This document shows positions 50,667-58,742 of a stretch of DNA of 64,000 bases, piece after piece. Location of the stretch: contig NZ_NMUL01000030.1 of NCBI RefSeq assembly GCF_002234595.1, positions 186,001 through 250,000 on the forward strand, read 5' to 3'. Each line of letters starts with the position of its first letter. Position 1 is the stretch's first letter. Below the pieces are notes generated by a model. That model saw only the letters and a program-made list of their open reading frames with translations, was not told the DNA's origin and ran no database searches. This DNA is from Amycolatopsis vastitatis. Lineage in GTDB: Bacteria > Actinomycetota > Actinomycetes > Mycobacteriales > Pseudonocardiaceae. The translations under genes and the position numbers were made by a program.

Positions 50667-51151
50667 CCGTCATCACGGTGAACACCAAGAAGGACCGCCT
50701 GAGCCTCGACCAGCGCCGCACCCTGGCCGAAACGCTGACCGACGCCGTGCTGGTGCCCGAGGTCGGCCGGTTCGCCCCGGCCGCGCGGCCCGGCTTCCAG
50801 GTGCACTTCGTCGAGCGCGAACCGGACATGATGGCCATCGGCGGGCGGCTGCTCGCCGACGCCGGACCGGACCCGGACGTCATGGTGATCGACGTGGCGG
50901 TCATGGACGCGGACTGGCGCCCGGAGGTCCGGACCGAGGTCATCGAGCGCGTCCTCGCCGCGATGGCCGGCGCCTGCGGGCTCGGCAAGCCGTCCCCGGC
51001 CTGGTGGGTCAACTTCCGGACCATCGACGAGGGCAGCTGGGGGGCGAGCGGCGGTGTCCTCTCCATCTTGTCCCTGCTCGGCAGCGGCGTGTTCACCGAG
51101 GAGAAGGCGAAGGCGATTCGCACGGCGATGGAGAGCCGTGCCGTTCAGTAA
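50663..51151 (+). CDS. tautomerase family protein lacking the N-terminal proline
   Basis: A 162-residue tautomerase-fold protein (ITVNTKKDRLSLDQRRTLAETLTDAVL, then VDVAVMDADWRPEVRTEVIERVL). Residue 2 is Thr (MTVITV), where catalytic members have Pro, so the classical Pro1 chemistry is not possible from this start, and no alternative start gives Pro2. WWVNFRTIDEGSWGASGGVLSI near the end is well preserved. Possibly a structural partner of the first tautomerase, or an enzyme with changed chemistry. ATG 50663 overlaps the dehydrogenase stop. It ends the operon and overlaps the convergent lactonase gene by 7 bp. Confidence 0.82.
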   Translation: MTVITVNTKKDRLSLDQRRTLAETLTDAVLVPEVGRFAPAARPGFQVHFVEREPDMMAIGGRLLADAGPDPDVMVIDVAVMDADWRPEVRTEVIERVLAAMAGACGLGKPSPAWWVNFRTIDEGSWGASGGVLSILSLLGSGVFTEEKAKAIRTAMESRAVQ

Positions 51152-52155
51152 GGGTTGCCGGGCACGTTGAGACGCGTCTGGTAGAGGCCGAACCCGCCCC
51201 CGGAAACACCGGAGGTGAGGTACAGGGTCTGCCCGTCCGGCCCGCCGAACGCCGCGTTGGTGGTGTTGCGGCCGGCCGAGATGGTGCCGAGCTGCGCACC
51301 CGACGGGGAGAAGACGTGGACGAGCCCTTCGTCGTAGGAGGCCCAGTACAGGTTGCCCGCGCAGTCGATGGTCGCGCCGTCGGGTGTCCGCATGCTCGCG
51401 AACGTCGTGCGGTTGCCGGTGGTGCCGTCGGCGAAGACGGTGTACTTCATGATCGCGTTGGCCCCGGTGGATCCGACGTAGAGCGTCTTGCCGTCAGGGG
51501 ACAGGACGACGCCGTTCGGCTGCGGCAGCGTGTCGTCGACGAGGCTGACCACGCCGTCGCGGACGCGGAAGACGCTGGTCCGGCCGCCCTGCTCGTCGGC
51601 GCGGTTGCCGCGCTGGTAGTTCGGGTCGGTGAAGTAGGTGGTCCCGTCCTGGCCGGTGGTCAGGTCGTTCGGCGAGTTGAAGGCGCGGCCGAGGTAGTCG
51701 GCCGCGACGGTCGTCCGGCTGCGGTCGGTGAGGCTGTAGGCGGAAACCGTGCGGTTGTCGTGGGTGGCGGCGAGCACCCGCGTGCCGTCGGCGGTGATCG
51801 CCAGTCCGTTGCTGCCGGAGTCGGCGATGAACGTCTCGAAGGTGGCCGGCGGCGTGTACCGGAGTATTGCCGACGGTTGCACGCCTTGGGGGCCGGCGGG
51901 GTTCTGCATGTTCGACAGCAGCAGGGAGCCCGTCCGCCGGTCCCAGGTGGGGCCTTCGAGGAAGTTGAACCCGCTCCGGATGAGCTGGGACGTCACCGCT
52001 TGCGTCGGTAACGGCGGGCCGTAGGTCGCTCCGGGGGTGCACGGTGAAGCCGTCACGGCGCCGGACGCCGCGGGTGTCACGGCGCCCGCCATGACGATCG
52101 CCGCCGCCGTCAGTGTCCCCGTGCGACGGTGACGCGGTGTCCTGCGGTGACCCAT
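51145..52155 (-). CDS. secreted SMP-30/gluconolactonase-like beta-propeller
   Basis: A 336-residue secreted six-bladed propeller. Signal peptide about 1-37 (TGTLTAAAIVMAGAVTPAASG). The metal site of SMP-30 lactonases can be followed: EGPTWD (Glu), FNSPNDLTTGQDG (Asn) and VGSTGANAIMKY/PDGATIDCAGNLYWA (Asp). It should hydrolyse a sugar lactone outside the cytoplasm. The gene follows a PQQ-type sugar dehydrogenase by 38 bp on the same strand, which would supply exactly such a lactone. ATG 52155 follows GGGAG. Confidence 0.85.
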   Translation of the reverse strand: MGHRRTPRHRRTGTLTAAAIVMAGAVTPAASGAVTASPCTPGATYGPPLPTQAVTSQLIRSGFNFLEGPTWDRRTGSLLLSNMQNPAGPQGVQPSAILRYTPPATFETFIADSGSNGLAITADGTRVLAATHDNRTVSAYSLTDRSRTTVAADYLGRAFNSPNDLTTGQDGTTYFTDPNYQRGNRADEQGGRTSVFRVRDGVVSLVDDTLPQPNGVVLSPDGKTLYVGSTGANAIMKYTVFADGTTGNRTTFASMRTPDGATIDCAGNLYWASYDEGLVHVFSPSGAQLGTISAGRNTTNAAFGGPDGQTLYLTSGVSGGGFGLYQTRLNVPGNPY

Positions 52156-52193
52156 GGCGACTCCCTTTCGTCGACGGACCGGCCGCGGCCGGT

Positions 52194-53927
52194 TCACCGT
52201 CCGAGCTCGACCTTGAGGATGCTTTCGTTGCTGTTGTTCGCGATGCTGTCCTTGTCGCCGTAGTTGCTGGTGGTCAGCCACAAGCCGCCGTCCGCGGACG
52301 GTTCCACGGTGCGCAGCCGCCCGTACGTGCCGTTGAGGTACTGCTGGACGTTGGTCAGGCTGTCGCCGGAGATTTCGGCCCGGTACAGCCGTGTTCCGCG
52401 CTCGCAGGCGACGTAGAGGGCGTCTCGGACCACGGCGATGCCGCTGCACGAAGCCTCGGCGACGGGGTAGGTGTGCTTGGGGGCGATGAAGCCGGGTTCG
52501 CCGCAGCTGCCCGTGGTGCCCTCGCAGCGGGGCCAGCCGTAGTTGCCGCCGCGGACGATCAGGTTGGTCTCGTCCATGACGTTGTTGCCGAACTCCTGCT
52601 CCCACAGCCGGCCCTGGGAGTCGAAGGCCAGGCCCTGGGGGTTGCGGTGGCCGTAGCTCCACACCGGAGTGCCGAAGGGGTTGTCCGAGGGGACGGACCC
52701 GTCGGGGTTGAGGCGCAGGACCTTGCCGGCGAGGACGGTGAGGTCCTGGGCCCAGTCGCCGTTCTGGCCGTCGCCGGTCGAAATGTAGAGCTTGCCGTCG
52801 GGCCCGAAGCGCAGCCGGCCGCCGTTGTGGTACTTGTTGCGCGGGATGCCGGTGAGCAGCACCTCCGGGGTACCCGTGAGCACGCCGTCGAGGTAGCGGA
52901 TGCGCACCACCCGGTTGTCGGTCGGGCTGGTGTGCATGACGTACAGCCACGGGTCGGCCGCGAAGTCGGCGGCGACGGCGATACCGAGGACCCCACCCTC
53001 ACCGTCGGTCCCCGCGACGTTCGGCACCCGTCCGACCACCGTCTTCGTGCCGGTGGCGGGGTCGAGGCGGACGATTTCGAAGGCGTCGCGGCGGCCGTAG
53101 AGCACCTGCCCGTCGGGCAGGGTGGTCAGTCCCCACGGCAGATCGGTCTCGGTGGCGACCCTGGTGACCGAGCACAGCGCCGTGGCGCAGGAGGTGCCCG
53201 TGGTGACCGCGACCGGCGCGCTCGGGGCCGACCGGTTGGCCTGGGCGTCGCGCGCCCGCACCTGGTAGCGGTAGCGGGTGTTCGCGGCCAGGCCGCTGTC
53301 GGTGAACGAGGTCGTGGCCGCGCCGCCGGCCGAGCCGACCTGGGTGCCGTCGCGGAGCACCTCGTAGGCCGTGACGCCGACGTTGTCGGTGGACGGCGAC
53401 CAGCGCACGGTGACCGTGGTGCCGGACGCGGCCGCCGTCACGCCGGTGGGGGTGGTGGGCGGCTCGGTGTCGGCCTGGCACTGCGGCACGCTGATGGTGA
53501 CCGTGGGGCTGGCTTGGGAGACGTTGCCGGCGGCGTCGCGGGCGTTGACGTACAGGCCCCAGGTGGCCCCCGGCACGACGGTCAGGTCGGCCGACAGCGC
53601 CGTGCCCGGCACCGATCTCATCAGCTGCCCGTCGTGGTAGACGTCGTAGAACGCCACGCCGACGTCATCGGACGACGCCGACCACGAGAACGTCACCCCG
53701 GTGCACGTCAGGTTCGAGGTCCGCGGGTTGGCCGGCGCGGTCGGTGGCGTGGTGTCGGCGGCGGAGGAGCGCACCACGGAAAATGCGCCGGTGTCCGAGG
53801 TGGCGGCCGATGCGGCAGGTGCCGGAAATACGACGCCGAGGCTCACCAGCGCCGCTGTCCACCCCGCTCGGCGGGCCGAGCCACGGAACACTGCTGACCC
53901 GGACGAATTTCGCGCACGTAGAGCCAT
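52194..53927 (-). CDS. secreted PQQ-dependent sugar dehydrogenase (GSDH type) with two fibronectin III domains
   Basis: A 577-residue secreted protein. Signal peptide about 1-41 (WTAALVSLGVVFPAPAASAA). Two Fn3 domains follow (about 58-148 and 157-245). A six-bladed sGDH/hedgehog-interacting-protein-like propeller (about 255-577) carries DLPWGLTTLPDG, GGRLRFGPDGKLYISTGDG, GHRNPQGLAF and NLIVRGGNYGWP, the family's PQQ and calcium region. It would oxidise an aldose to its lactone and pass electrons to an acceptor. ATG 53927 has an ideal AAGGAGG 6 bp upstream. A perfect CebR-type operator lies 49 bp before the start. No PQQ synthesis genes are in the window. Confidence 0.88.
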   Translation of the reverse strand: MALRARNSSGSAVFRGSARRAGWTAALVSLGVVFPAPAASAATSDTGAFSVVRSSAADTTPPTAPANPRTSNLTCTGVTFSWSASSDDVGVAFYDVYHDGQLMRSVPGTALSADLTVVPGATWGLYVNARDAAGNVSQASPTVTISVPQCQADTEPPTTPTGVTAAASGTTVTVRWSPSTDNVGVTAYEVLRDGTQVGSAGGAATTSFTDSGLAANTRYRYQVRARDAQANRSAPSAPVAVTTGTSCATALCSVTRVATETDLPWGLTTLPDGQVLYGRRDAFEIVRLDPATGTKTVVGRVPNVAGTDGEGGVLGIAVAADFAADPWLYVMHTSPTDNRVVRIRYLDGVLTGTPEVLLTGIPRNKYHNGGRLRFGPDGKLYISTGDGQNGDWAQDLTVLAGKVLRLNPDGSVPSDNPFGTPVWSYGHRNPQGLAFDSQGRLWEQEFGNNVMDETNLIVRGGNYGWPRCEGTTGSCGEPGFIAPKHTYPVAEASCSGIAVVRDALYVACERGTRLYRAEISGDSLTNVQQYLNGTYGRLRTVEPSADGGLWLTTSNYGDKDSIANNSNESILKVELGR

Positions 53928-53975
53928 GCTTCGCCTCCTTGCGAGCAAGGTGCGTACTGGTCGTCGCCGACGTGA

Positions 53976-53991
53976 CTGGGAGCGCTCCCAG
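53976..53991. promoter_or_regulatory. CebR/CelR-type operator
   Basis: TGGGAGCGCTCCCA (53977-53990) is a perfect 14-bp palindrome identical to the known operator of the LacI-family cello-oligosaccharide regulators CebR (Streptomyces) and CelR (Thermobifida). One flanking C-G pair extends it. It lies 49 bp before the PQQ-type dehydrogenase start. Confidence 0.75.
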
Positions 53992-54118
53992 GTCACCGTA
54001 GCGCAAGCCGTTGGCCACCGACAAGACCGGTTGGTGGATCTTCAACTCCTAAGCTCCGGCGCCGGCCGGCGAACCTGTTCCCCTGGGATACTTCGCCGGT
54101 GATGCGGGAAGGACGTCG

Positions 54119-54562
54119 ATGAGCCCTCATGCGGGGATGGGGATCGTCCTGCTGGCGATCTGCGCTCTTCTGGTGACGACGGTGTTCGCCGGGGGCCGGT
54201 GGCGGGAGAAGACCGGAGGTCTCGGCCAGGTCCCGCCACCAGCCCCGGAGCACGCGCGCCGGATCACCGCGCTGCGGGACGAGGACTACGACTTCGTCCT
54301 GCGGGGCGGGGCCATCGTCAACGGCGTCAGCGCGACGTGGCCGTTCGCCATCCTGCTGGTCAGCCGGGACCAGATCGAGCTGCGCGTCCGGATCCTCGTG
54401 CCGATCCGGATCGCCCGCGCCGAGGTGACCGGCGTACGTCGGGTGCGTGGCCTGTCCGGCCGCGGCTTCAAGTTCCGGACCGAGTCGGGCCGGTTGGACA
54501 AGGTGAGCTTCTGGCCCGTGGGCAAAGCCGGGAAACAGCTGGCCGAGCTCGGCTGGTACTGA
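54119..54562 (+). CDS. hypothetical single-pass membrane protein
   Basis: A 147-residue protein. An N-terminal hydrophobic helix (MGIVLLAICALLVTTVFAGG, about 7-26) precedes a soluble beta-rich domain (VLRGGAIVNGVSATWPFAILLVSRDQIELRV to KFRTESGRLDKVSFWPVG) that looks like a PH-like or split-barrel fold. No known motif. ATG 54119 follows GGAAGGA. It is convergent with the SDR gene 10 bp away. Confidence 0.7.
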   Translation: MSPHAGMGIVLLAICALLVTTVFAGGRWREKTGGLGQVPPPAPEHARRITALRDEDYDFVLRGGAIVNGVSATWPFAILLVSRDQIELRVRILVPIRIARAEVTGVRRVRGLSGRGFKFRTESGRLDKVSFWPVGKAGKQLAELGWY

Positions 54563-54572
54563 AAACGGCCGG

Positions 54573-55481
54573 TCAGCCGACGGGGAAATTCACGGCGGTG
54601 AGCTCCTCCGACACCGCCCAGAGCCGCTGCTGGACCGCCACGTCGTAGGACTGCGGGCTGGAGGCGACGACCTCGGGGCGCCCGCGGTAGCCGCCCGGGC
54701 CGGCAGGGCCGTAGTACTGGCCGCCGAGTGCGGCGGGATCGGTGGCGGCGCGCAGGATCGGGAGCGCGCCGCGCTCCGAGCTCTGGGTGAACAGCGGCGC
54801 GACCAGGGGGAACAGCGCGCGGGCCACCGCGGGGGAGTTGCGCATCAGCTCCGTGCGGGCCACGCCGGGGTGCGCGGCGATCGACGCCGTCGTGCCGTGC
54901 GGGGCGAGGCGGCGCTGCAGCTCGTAGGCGAACATCAGGTTGGCGAGCTTGGCCTGCCCGTAGGCCGCGACGCGGTCGTAGGAGTTCTCCCACTGCAGGT
55001 CGTCGAAGTGGATCGACGCGCGGATGCGGTGGGCGATGCTGGCGACGGTCACCACCCGGGAGCCCTCGACCGGCAGCAGCAGGTCCAGCAGCAGGCCGGT
55101 GAACGCGAAGTGTCCGAGGTGGTTGGTGCCGAACTGCAGCTCGAACCCGTCCCGGGTGCTCTGCCGCGGCGGGTACATGACGCCGGCGTTGTTGATCAGC
55201 AGGTCGATCTTCGGCAGCGTGGCGTGCAGGTCCGCCGAGGCGGCGCGGACGGACTCCAGCGACGCCAGGTCGAGCTCTTGCACGGTGACGTCGGCGTTCG
55301 CGCCGAACCGCGCGGCCGCCTGCTTGCCCTTCTCGACGTCGCGGACGGCGAGGACCACCGTCGCGCCGCGCTCGGCCAGCACCTTCGCCGTGTCGAACCC
55401 GAGGCCGGTGTTGGCGCCGGTGATCACGGCCACGCGGCCGCGCTGGCTGGGGACTTCGCGCTCGGTCCAGTTCTCGCTCAT
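54573..55481 (-). CDS. SDR family oxidoreductase (retinol-dehydrogenase/protochlorophyllide-reductase-like)
   Basis: A 302-residue SDR. TGANTGLGFDTAKVL is the cofactor loop, with VRDVEKG suggesting NADP. NNAGVM, VVTVASIAHR (catalytic Ser) and YGQAKLANLMF (Tyr/Lys, YxxxK) are complete. The extended C-terminal substrate region matches the light-dependent reductase/retinol-dehydrogenase-like class. ATG 55481 follows GGAGG. Divergent from the TetR gene across a region of repeated operators, so it is the probable target of that repressor. Confidence 0.9.
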   Translation of the reverse strand: MSENWTEREVPSQRGRVAVITGANTGLGFDTAKVLAERGATVVLAVRDVEKGKQAAARFGANADVTVQELDLASLESVRAASADLHATLPKIDLLINNAGVMYPPRQSTRDGFELQFGTNHLGHFAFTGLLLDLLLPVEGSRVVTVASIAHRIRASIHFDDLQWENSYDRVAAYGQAKLANLMFAYELQRRLAPHGTTASIAAHPGVARTELMRNSPAVARALFPLVAPLFTQSSERGALPILRAATDPAALGGQYYGPAGPGGYRGRPEVVASSPQSYDVAVQQRLWAVSEELTAVNFPVG

Positions 55482-55509
55482 GGCAGTCCTCCGGGGTCGC
55501 GGCCCTTTC

Positions 55510-55577
55510 GGACCGTCGGTCTGTTATGACGCCGACGCTAAGGGACCGTCGGTCTGTTGTCAACAGACTGCCGGTCT
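55510..55577. promoter_or_regulatory. triple TetR operator array between SDR and TetR genes
   Basis: The 16-mer GGACCGTCGGTCTGTT occurs at 55510-55525 and 55543-55558. A diverged inverted copy lies at 55562-55577. The last two form GTCTGTTG-T-CAACAGAC, a perfect 8-bp dyad. GACCG-T-CGGTC is symmetric within each direct copy. Repeated sites at a divergent promoter fit TetR autoregulation and SDR control. Confidence 0.7.
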
Positions 55578-55610
55578 TCAATCTGGCCGCCGGGGCGTTA
55601 CGCTGGTCTC

Positions 55611-56276
55611 ATGACGTTCCAGCGGGCGCGCAGCGCGGAGCAGCGGGAGGAGCGGCGCCGCACGATCCTCGACACGGCGCTGAAGATGCTCGACGAGATG
55701 CCGGTCGCCGAGGTCAGCCTCAACGAGCTCAGCCGCCGGGTCGGCCTGGCCAAGTCGAACGTCCTGCGCTACTTCGAATCCCGGGAGGCCGTGCTGCTCG
55801 AGCTGCTGGACCGCGCCCTGCGGGACTGGCTGGCCGAGGTGTCCGGCGAAGTGGCCGCGGGCGTCGCCCCGGACCGCCCGGCCCGGGAGCGGGCCGAGGC
55901 GTTCGCGGCGGTGGTCGCCCGCTCGCTGGCCCGCCGCACGGTGTTGTGCGACCTCATCGGCGCGCAGGCGGGCGTCCTGGAACACAACGTGTCCACCGAC
56001 GTCGTGGTGCGGTTCAAGCGGTCCGCCCTCGGCGGACTGGACGCGATGGCCGGGCTGCTCCGCGGTTCCGTGCCCGAAGTCGGCGGCGAAGCGACATCGG
56101 TGTGCCTGCTGGCCATGATCCTGGCCGGCGGGCTGTGGACCCACTGCCGCCCGTCGGCCAGCGCCCGCGCGGCGTACGAAGTGGACCCGGCGCTGGCCGC
56201 CCTCCACCTGGAGCTGGCGCCGGCCTTGGAGCACGGCTTGGCCATGCTGATCGTGGGGGCGATGGCGCGGGGCTGA
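55611..56276 (+). CDS. TetR family transcriptional regulator
   Basis: A 221-residue repressor. N-terminal helix-turn-helix (RRTILDTALKMLDEMPVAEVSLNELSRRVGLAKSNVLRYFESREAVLLELL, about 16-66) and a helical ligand domain. ATG 55611 is where family similarity starts; the in-frame start at 55557 would lie inside the operator array. Ligand unknown; the divergent SDR suggests a carbonyl or alcohol inducer. Confidence 0.88.
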   Translation: MTFQRARSAEQREERRRTILDTALKMLDEMPVAEVSLNELSRRVGLAKSNVLRYFESREAVLLELLDRALRDWLAEVSGEVAAGVAPDRPARERAEAFAAVVARSLARRTVLCDLIGAQAGVLEHNVSTDVVVRFKRSALGGLDAMAGLLRGSVPEVGGEATSVCLLAMILAGGLWTHCRPSASARAAYEVDPALAALHLELAPALEHGLAMLIVGAMARG

Positions 56277-56666
56277 TCCGACGCGCCGGGTTCCGGCGTC
56301 TTGGCCGCTTCCCGTGGGCAGGTATGGACCACTGGTCTTCGGTGCCGGCGTCCCGCGGGCTGGGATCGGACATGCGGATTCCGCTGCCCGGAACGGCGTT
56401 GACGGATGATTCCGTATCCGACGCCTTCAAGATCGATGTGGTGGCGTAAATATCGTGCTGTGATGTGATTCGCGTAACATTCCGGTATTCTTGCACGGCG
56501 AGCCTGCTCATTCCTCTGTGGACATTTCTGCTGAAATCAACTCCGCGAATCCCGGCTCCGCCATTGGGGTAATAAAAGTGGACAGCGGCAAACCCGGGGT
56601 GGTTCCATCATGGAGCGGCGCCGAGCGCCGTCTGGGGTGAGCATGTACTGACTGGGGGGTTCTTTA
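56277..56666. other. 390-bp region before the ALAS-like operon
   Basis: Noticeably more AT-rich than its surroundings between 56400 and 56600, as expected of a promoter region. It contains a small hairpin CGGCGC-CGA-GCGCCG (56616-56630) about 36 bp before the operon start and a G-rich ribosome site (CTGGGGGG, 56652-56659). I found no -35/-10 pair I would trust and no regulator site that repeats elsewhere. No gene is convincing. Confidence 0.5.
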
Positions 56667-57872
56667 GTGGTGCAATCGTTACGTGACCAGACCGACGAGA
56701 TGTGGGATGACCTTCGGGTCAAGCTTGCTGAACTGGAACGGTCGGGTCTTTACCGAAGATTCATTCCCTGTTCCCACATTGTGTCGGAAAAAGGCCACTC
56801 CACGCACGGTGGACGGCGGATCCAGATCTGGTGCAGCAACGACTACCTGGGGCTCAGTCAGCACCCGGACGTGGTGGAAGCGCAGGTGGCGGCCACGCTC
56901 GCGCACGGCACCGGCAGCGGGGGCTCGCGGAACATCGCCGGCACCAGCGTCGCGCACGTCGAACTGGAGGAACGGCTCGCCGCGTGGCACGAAAAAGACC
57001 GGGCGCTGGTGTTCACGAGTGGATATTCGGCGAACTTCGAGACGCTCAGCACCTTGCTCGCGGTGCTGCCGGGGCTGGTCGTGTTCTCCGACGCGAACAA
57101 CCACCGGTCCCTGATCGAAGGAATAATCCGATCCGGGGTGCAGAAGCACGTTTTCCCCCACAACGACGCCGCGGCGCTCGAAGCGGCGCTGGCCGCGTAC
57201 CCGCGGGAAACGCCCAAGCTGATCGTGTTCGAGTCGGTCTACTCGATGGACGGCGACACTTCGCCGGTTTCGGAGTTCTGTGATCTCGCTGAGCGGTACA
57301 ACGCGATCACATTCCTCGACGAAACCCACGCCATCGGGATCAAGGGTGAAACCGGTGCCGGGCTCTGCGAAGAGCTGGGTGAGCACCGGCCGACCTTCGT
57401 CCAAGGCGTGTTCGGCAAGTCGATCGGGACGCTCGGCGGGTACGTCGCCGGCCCGGAGACCGCGCTCGACTACGTGCGCTCCCACGCGCCGGGCTTCATC
57501 TTCACCACCGCCCTTCCGCAGGCGACGCTCGACGCCACGCTGAAAGGCCTCGACCTGATCCAGAAGGGCGCCGACCTGCGTCAGGAGCTGGCCGGGAAGG
57601 TCGCGTACCTGAAGGCCGCGCTCCGGGCGGCGGAGATCGAGTTCATCGACGCGGACAGCCATCTCGTGCCGGTCATGGTGCGGGGGGAGAAGCGGGTCAA
57701 GCAGGTCTCGCAGCGGATGCTCGAAGACCACGGGATCTACCTGACCGCGGTGAACTTCCCCTCGGTGCCCCGCGGCACCGAGCGGTTCCGCGTGACCGTG
57801 GCGCCGTACCGGACCTTCGAGCAGATCGACACCTTCGTCACCGCGCTGCGGCGCGTCATGGCAGACGTCTGA
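56667..57872 (+). CDS. 5-aminolevulinate synthase-like alpha-oxoamine synthase
   Basis: A 401-residue PLP enzyme, the same length as bacterial ALA synthases. Residues seen: GTGSGGSRNIAGT (81-93), NNHRSL with the PLP-stacking His146, DETH (218-221), K251 in FGKSIGTLGG as the Schiff-base lysine, and NFPSVPRGTERFRVT near the end, an ALA-synthase hallmark. The Thr of the usual SGGTRN is Ser87, close to the acyl-CoA carboxylate pocket, so acyl-CoA choice could differ. Most actinomycetes make haem ALA by the C5 route, so this copy is probably for a special metabolite. GTG 56667, or 56670, follows a G-rich site. First gene of the cluster. Confidence 0.9.
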   Translation: MVQSLRDQTDEMWDDLRVKLAELERSGLYRRFIPCSHIVSEKGHSTHGGRRIQIWCSNDYLGLSQHPDVVEAQVAATLAHGTGSGGSRNIAGTSVAHVELEERLAAWHEKDRALVFTSGYSANFETLSTLLAVLPGLVVFSDANNHRSLIEGIIRSGVQKHVFPHNDAAALEAALAAYPRETPKLIVFESVYSMDGDTSPVSEFCDLAERYNAITFLDETHAIGIKGETGAGLCEELGEHRPTFVQGVFGKSIGTLGGYVAGPETALDYVRSHAPGFIFTTALPQATLDATLKGLDLIQKGADLRQELAGKVAYLKAALRAAEIEFIDADSHLVPVMVRGEKRVKQVSQRMLEDHGIYLTAVNFPSVPRGTERFRVTVAPYRTFEQIDTFVTALRRVMADV

Positions 57873-57888
57873 AAGAGAGAGAAGAAAC

Positions 57889-58734
57889 ATGAAGAGTGCC
57901 GAAATCACCCCGTTCATCGGCGTCGAGCTGTTCGACGTGGCGTACGAGGACCTCGCGCGGCCGGGGAACTTCGCCGAGTTCACCACGCTGCTGCACCGCC
58001 ACGAGCTGGCGGTCGTCCGCGGGCTCGAACTGAGCCCGCAGCAGCAGATCTCCCTGGCGCGCCGGCTCGGCGAGCCGGTGCCGTTCGTCATCGAGCGGTA
58101 CCGGCACCCGGAGTTCCCCGAGATCATGATCTCGTCGAACGAGACCAGGAACGAGAAGCCGATCGGCGTCGCGCGGGTGGGCAACTTCTGGCACCAGGAC
58201 TCGACGTTCATCGCCGACCCGCCGCCCTACACCATGCTGCACGGCGTCAACGTGCCCTCGACCAGCGGGCACACCCTCTTCGCCAGCGCGATCGACGTCT
58301 ACGACCGGCTGCCGGAGCTGTGGAAGCGGAAGATCGAGGGCCGGGTCGGCATCGGCTCGGTCGCCAAGCGGCTGCGGATCCGGCCGGACCACGTCGGGCT
58401 CTCCCCGGCCGAGTTCAAGGTCGTCGCCGAGACCGAGCACCCGCCGGTGCGCCACCCGCTGGTCAAGGTCGACCCCTACACCAAGCGCCGCTACCTCTAC
58501 GGCTCCCCGGAGTACCTCGACTCGATCCTCGGCTTCGACGCCAACGAAACCGAGGCGTTCTTCGGCGTCGTCAACTCGCTCCTGCAGGATGACGCGGACC
58601 ACGTCTACACCCACCGTTGGACGCCGAACGACCTGGTCGTGTGGAAGACGCACACCACCTACCACGCGGCGACCGACGTCGAGCCGGGCGTCGGGCGCAC
58701 GGTGCACCGCGTCAGCATCAAGTCCGCGGCCTGA
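57889..58734 (+). CDS. TauD/TfdA family Fe(II)/2-oxoglutarate dioxygenase
   Basis: A 281-residue non-haem iron oxygenase. The iron triad is His102 and Asp104 (NFWHQDST) and His259 (TTYHAATD). Arg270 or Arg274 near the end binds 2-oxoglutarate. Length matches the family. It lies 17 bp after the ALAS-like gene with AAAGAGAGAAGAA upstream. In a biosynthetic operon it would hydroxylate, desaturate or cyclise the growing small molecule. Confidence 0.92.
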   Translation: MKSAEITPFIGVELFDVAYEDLARPGNFAEFTTLLHRHELAVVRGLELSPQQQISLARRLGEPVPFVIERYRHPEFPEIMISSNETRNEKPIGVARVGNFWHQDSTFIADPPPYTMLHGVNVPSTSGHTLFASAIDVYDRLPELWKRKIEGRVGIGSVAKRLRIRPDHVGLSPAEFKVVAETEHPPVRHPLVKVDPYTKRRYLYGSPEYLDSILGFDANETEAFFGVVNSLLQDDADHVYTHRWTPNDLVVWKTHTTYHAATDVEPGVGRTVHRVSIKSAA

Positions 58735-58742
58735 GCGGCACC

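Noticed and set aside
56399..56452. TTGACG (56399) with TAAATA (56447) as the promoter of the ALAS-like operon
   Set aside because: The spacing is about 42 bp, far from 16-18 bp; no other pair was convincing.
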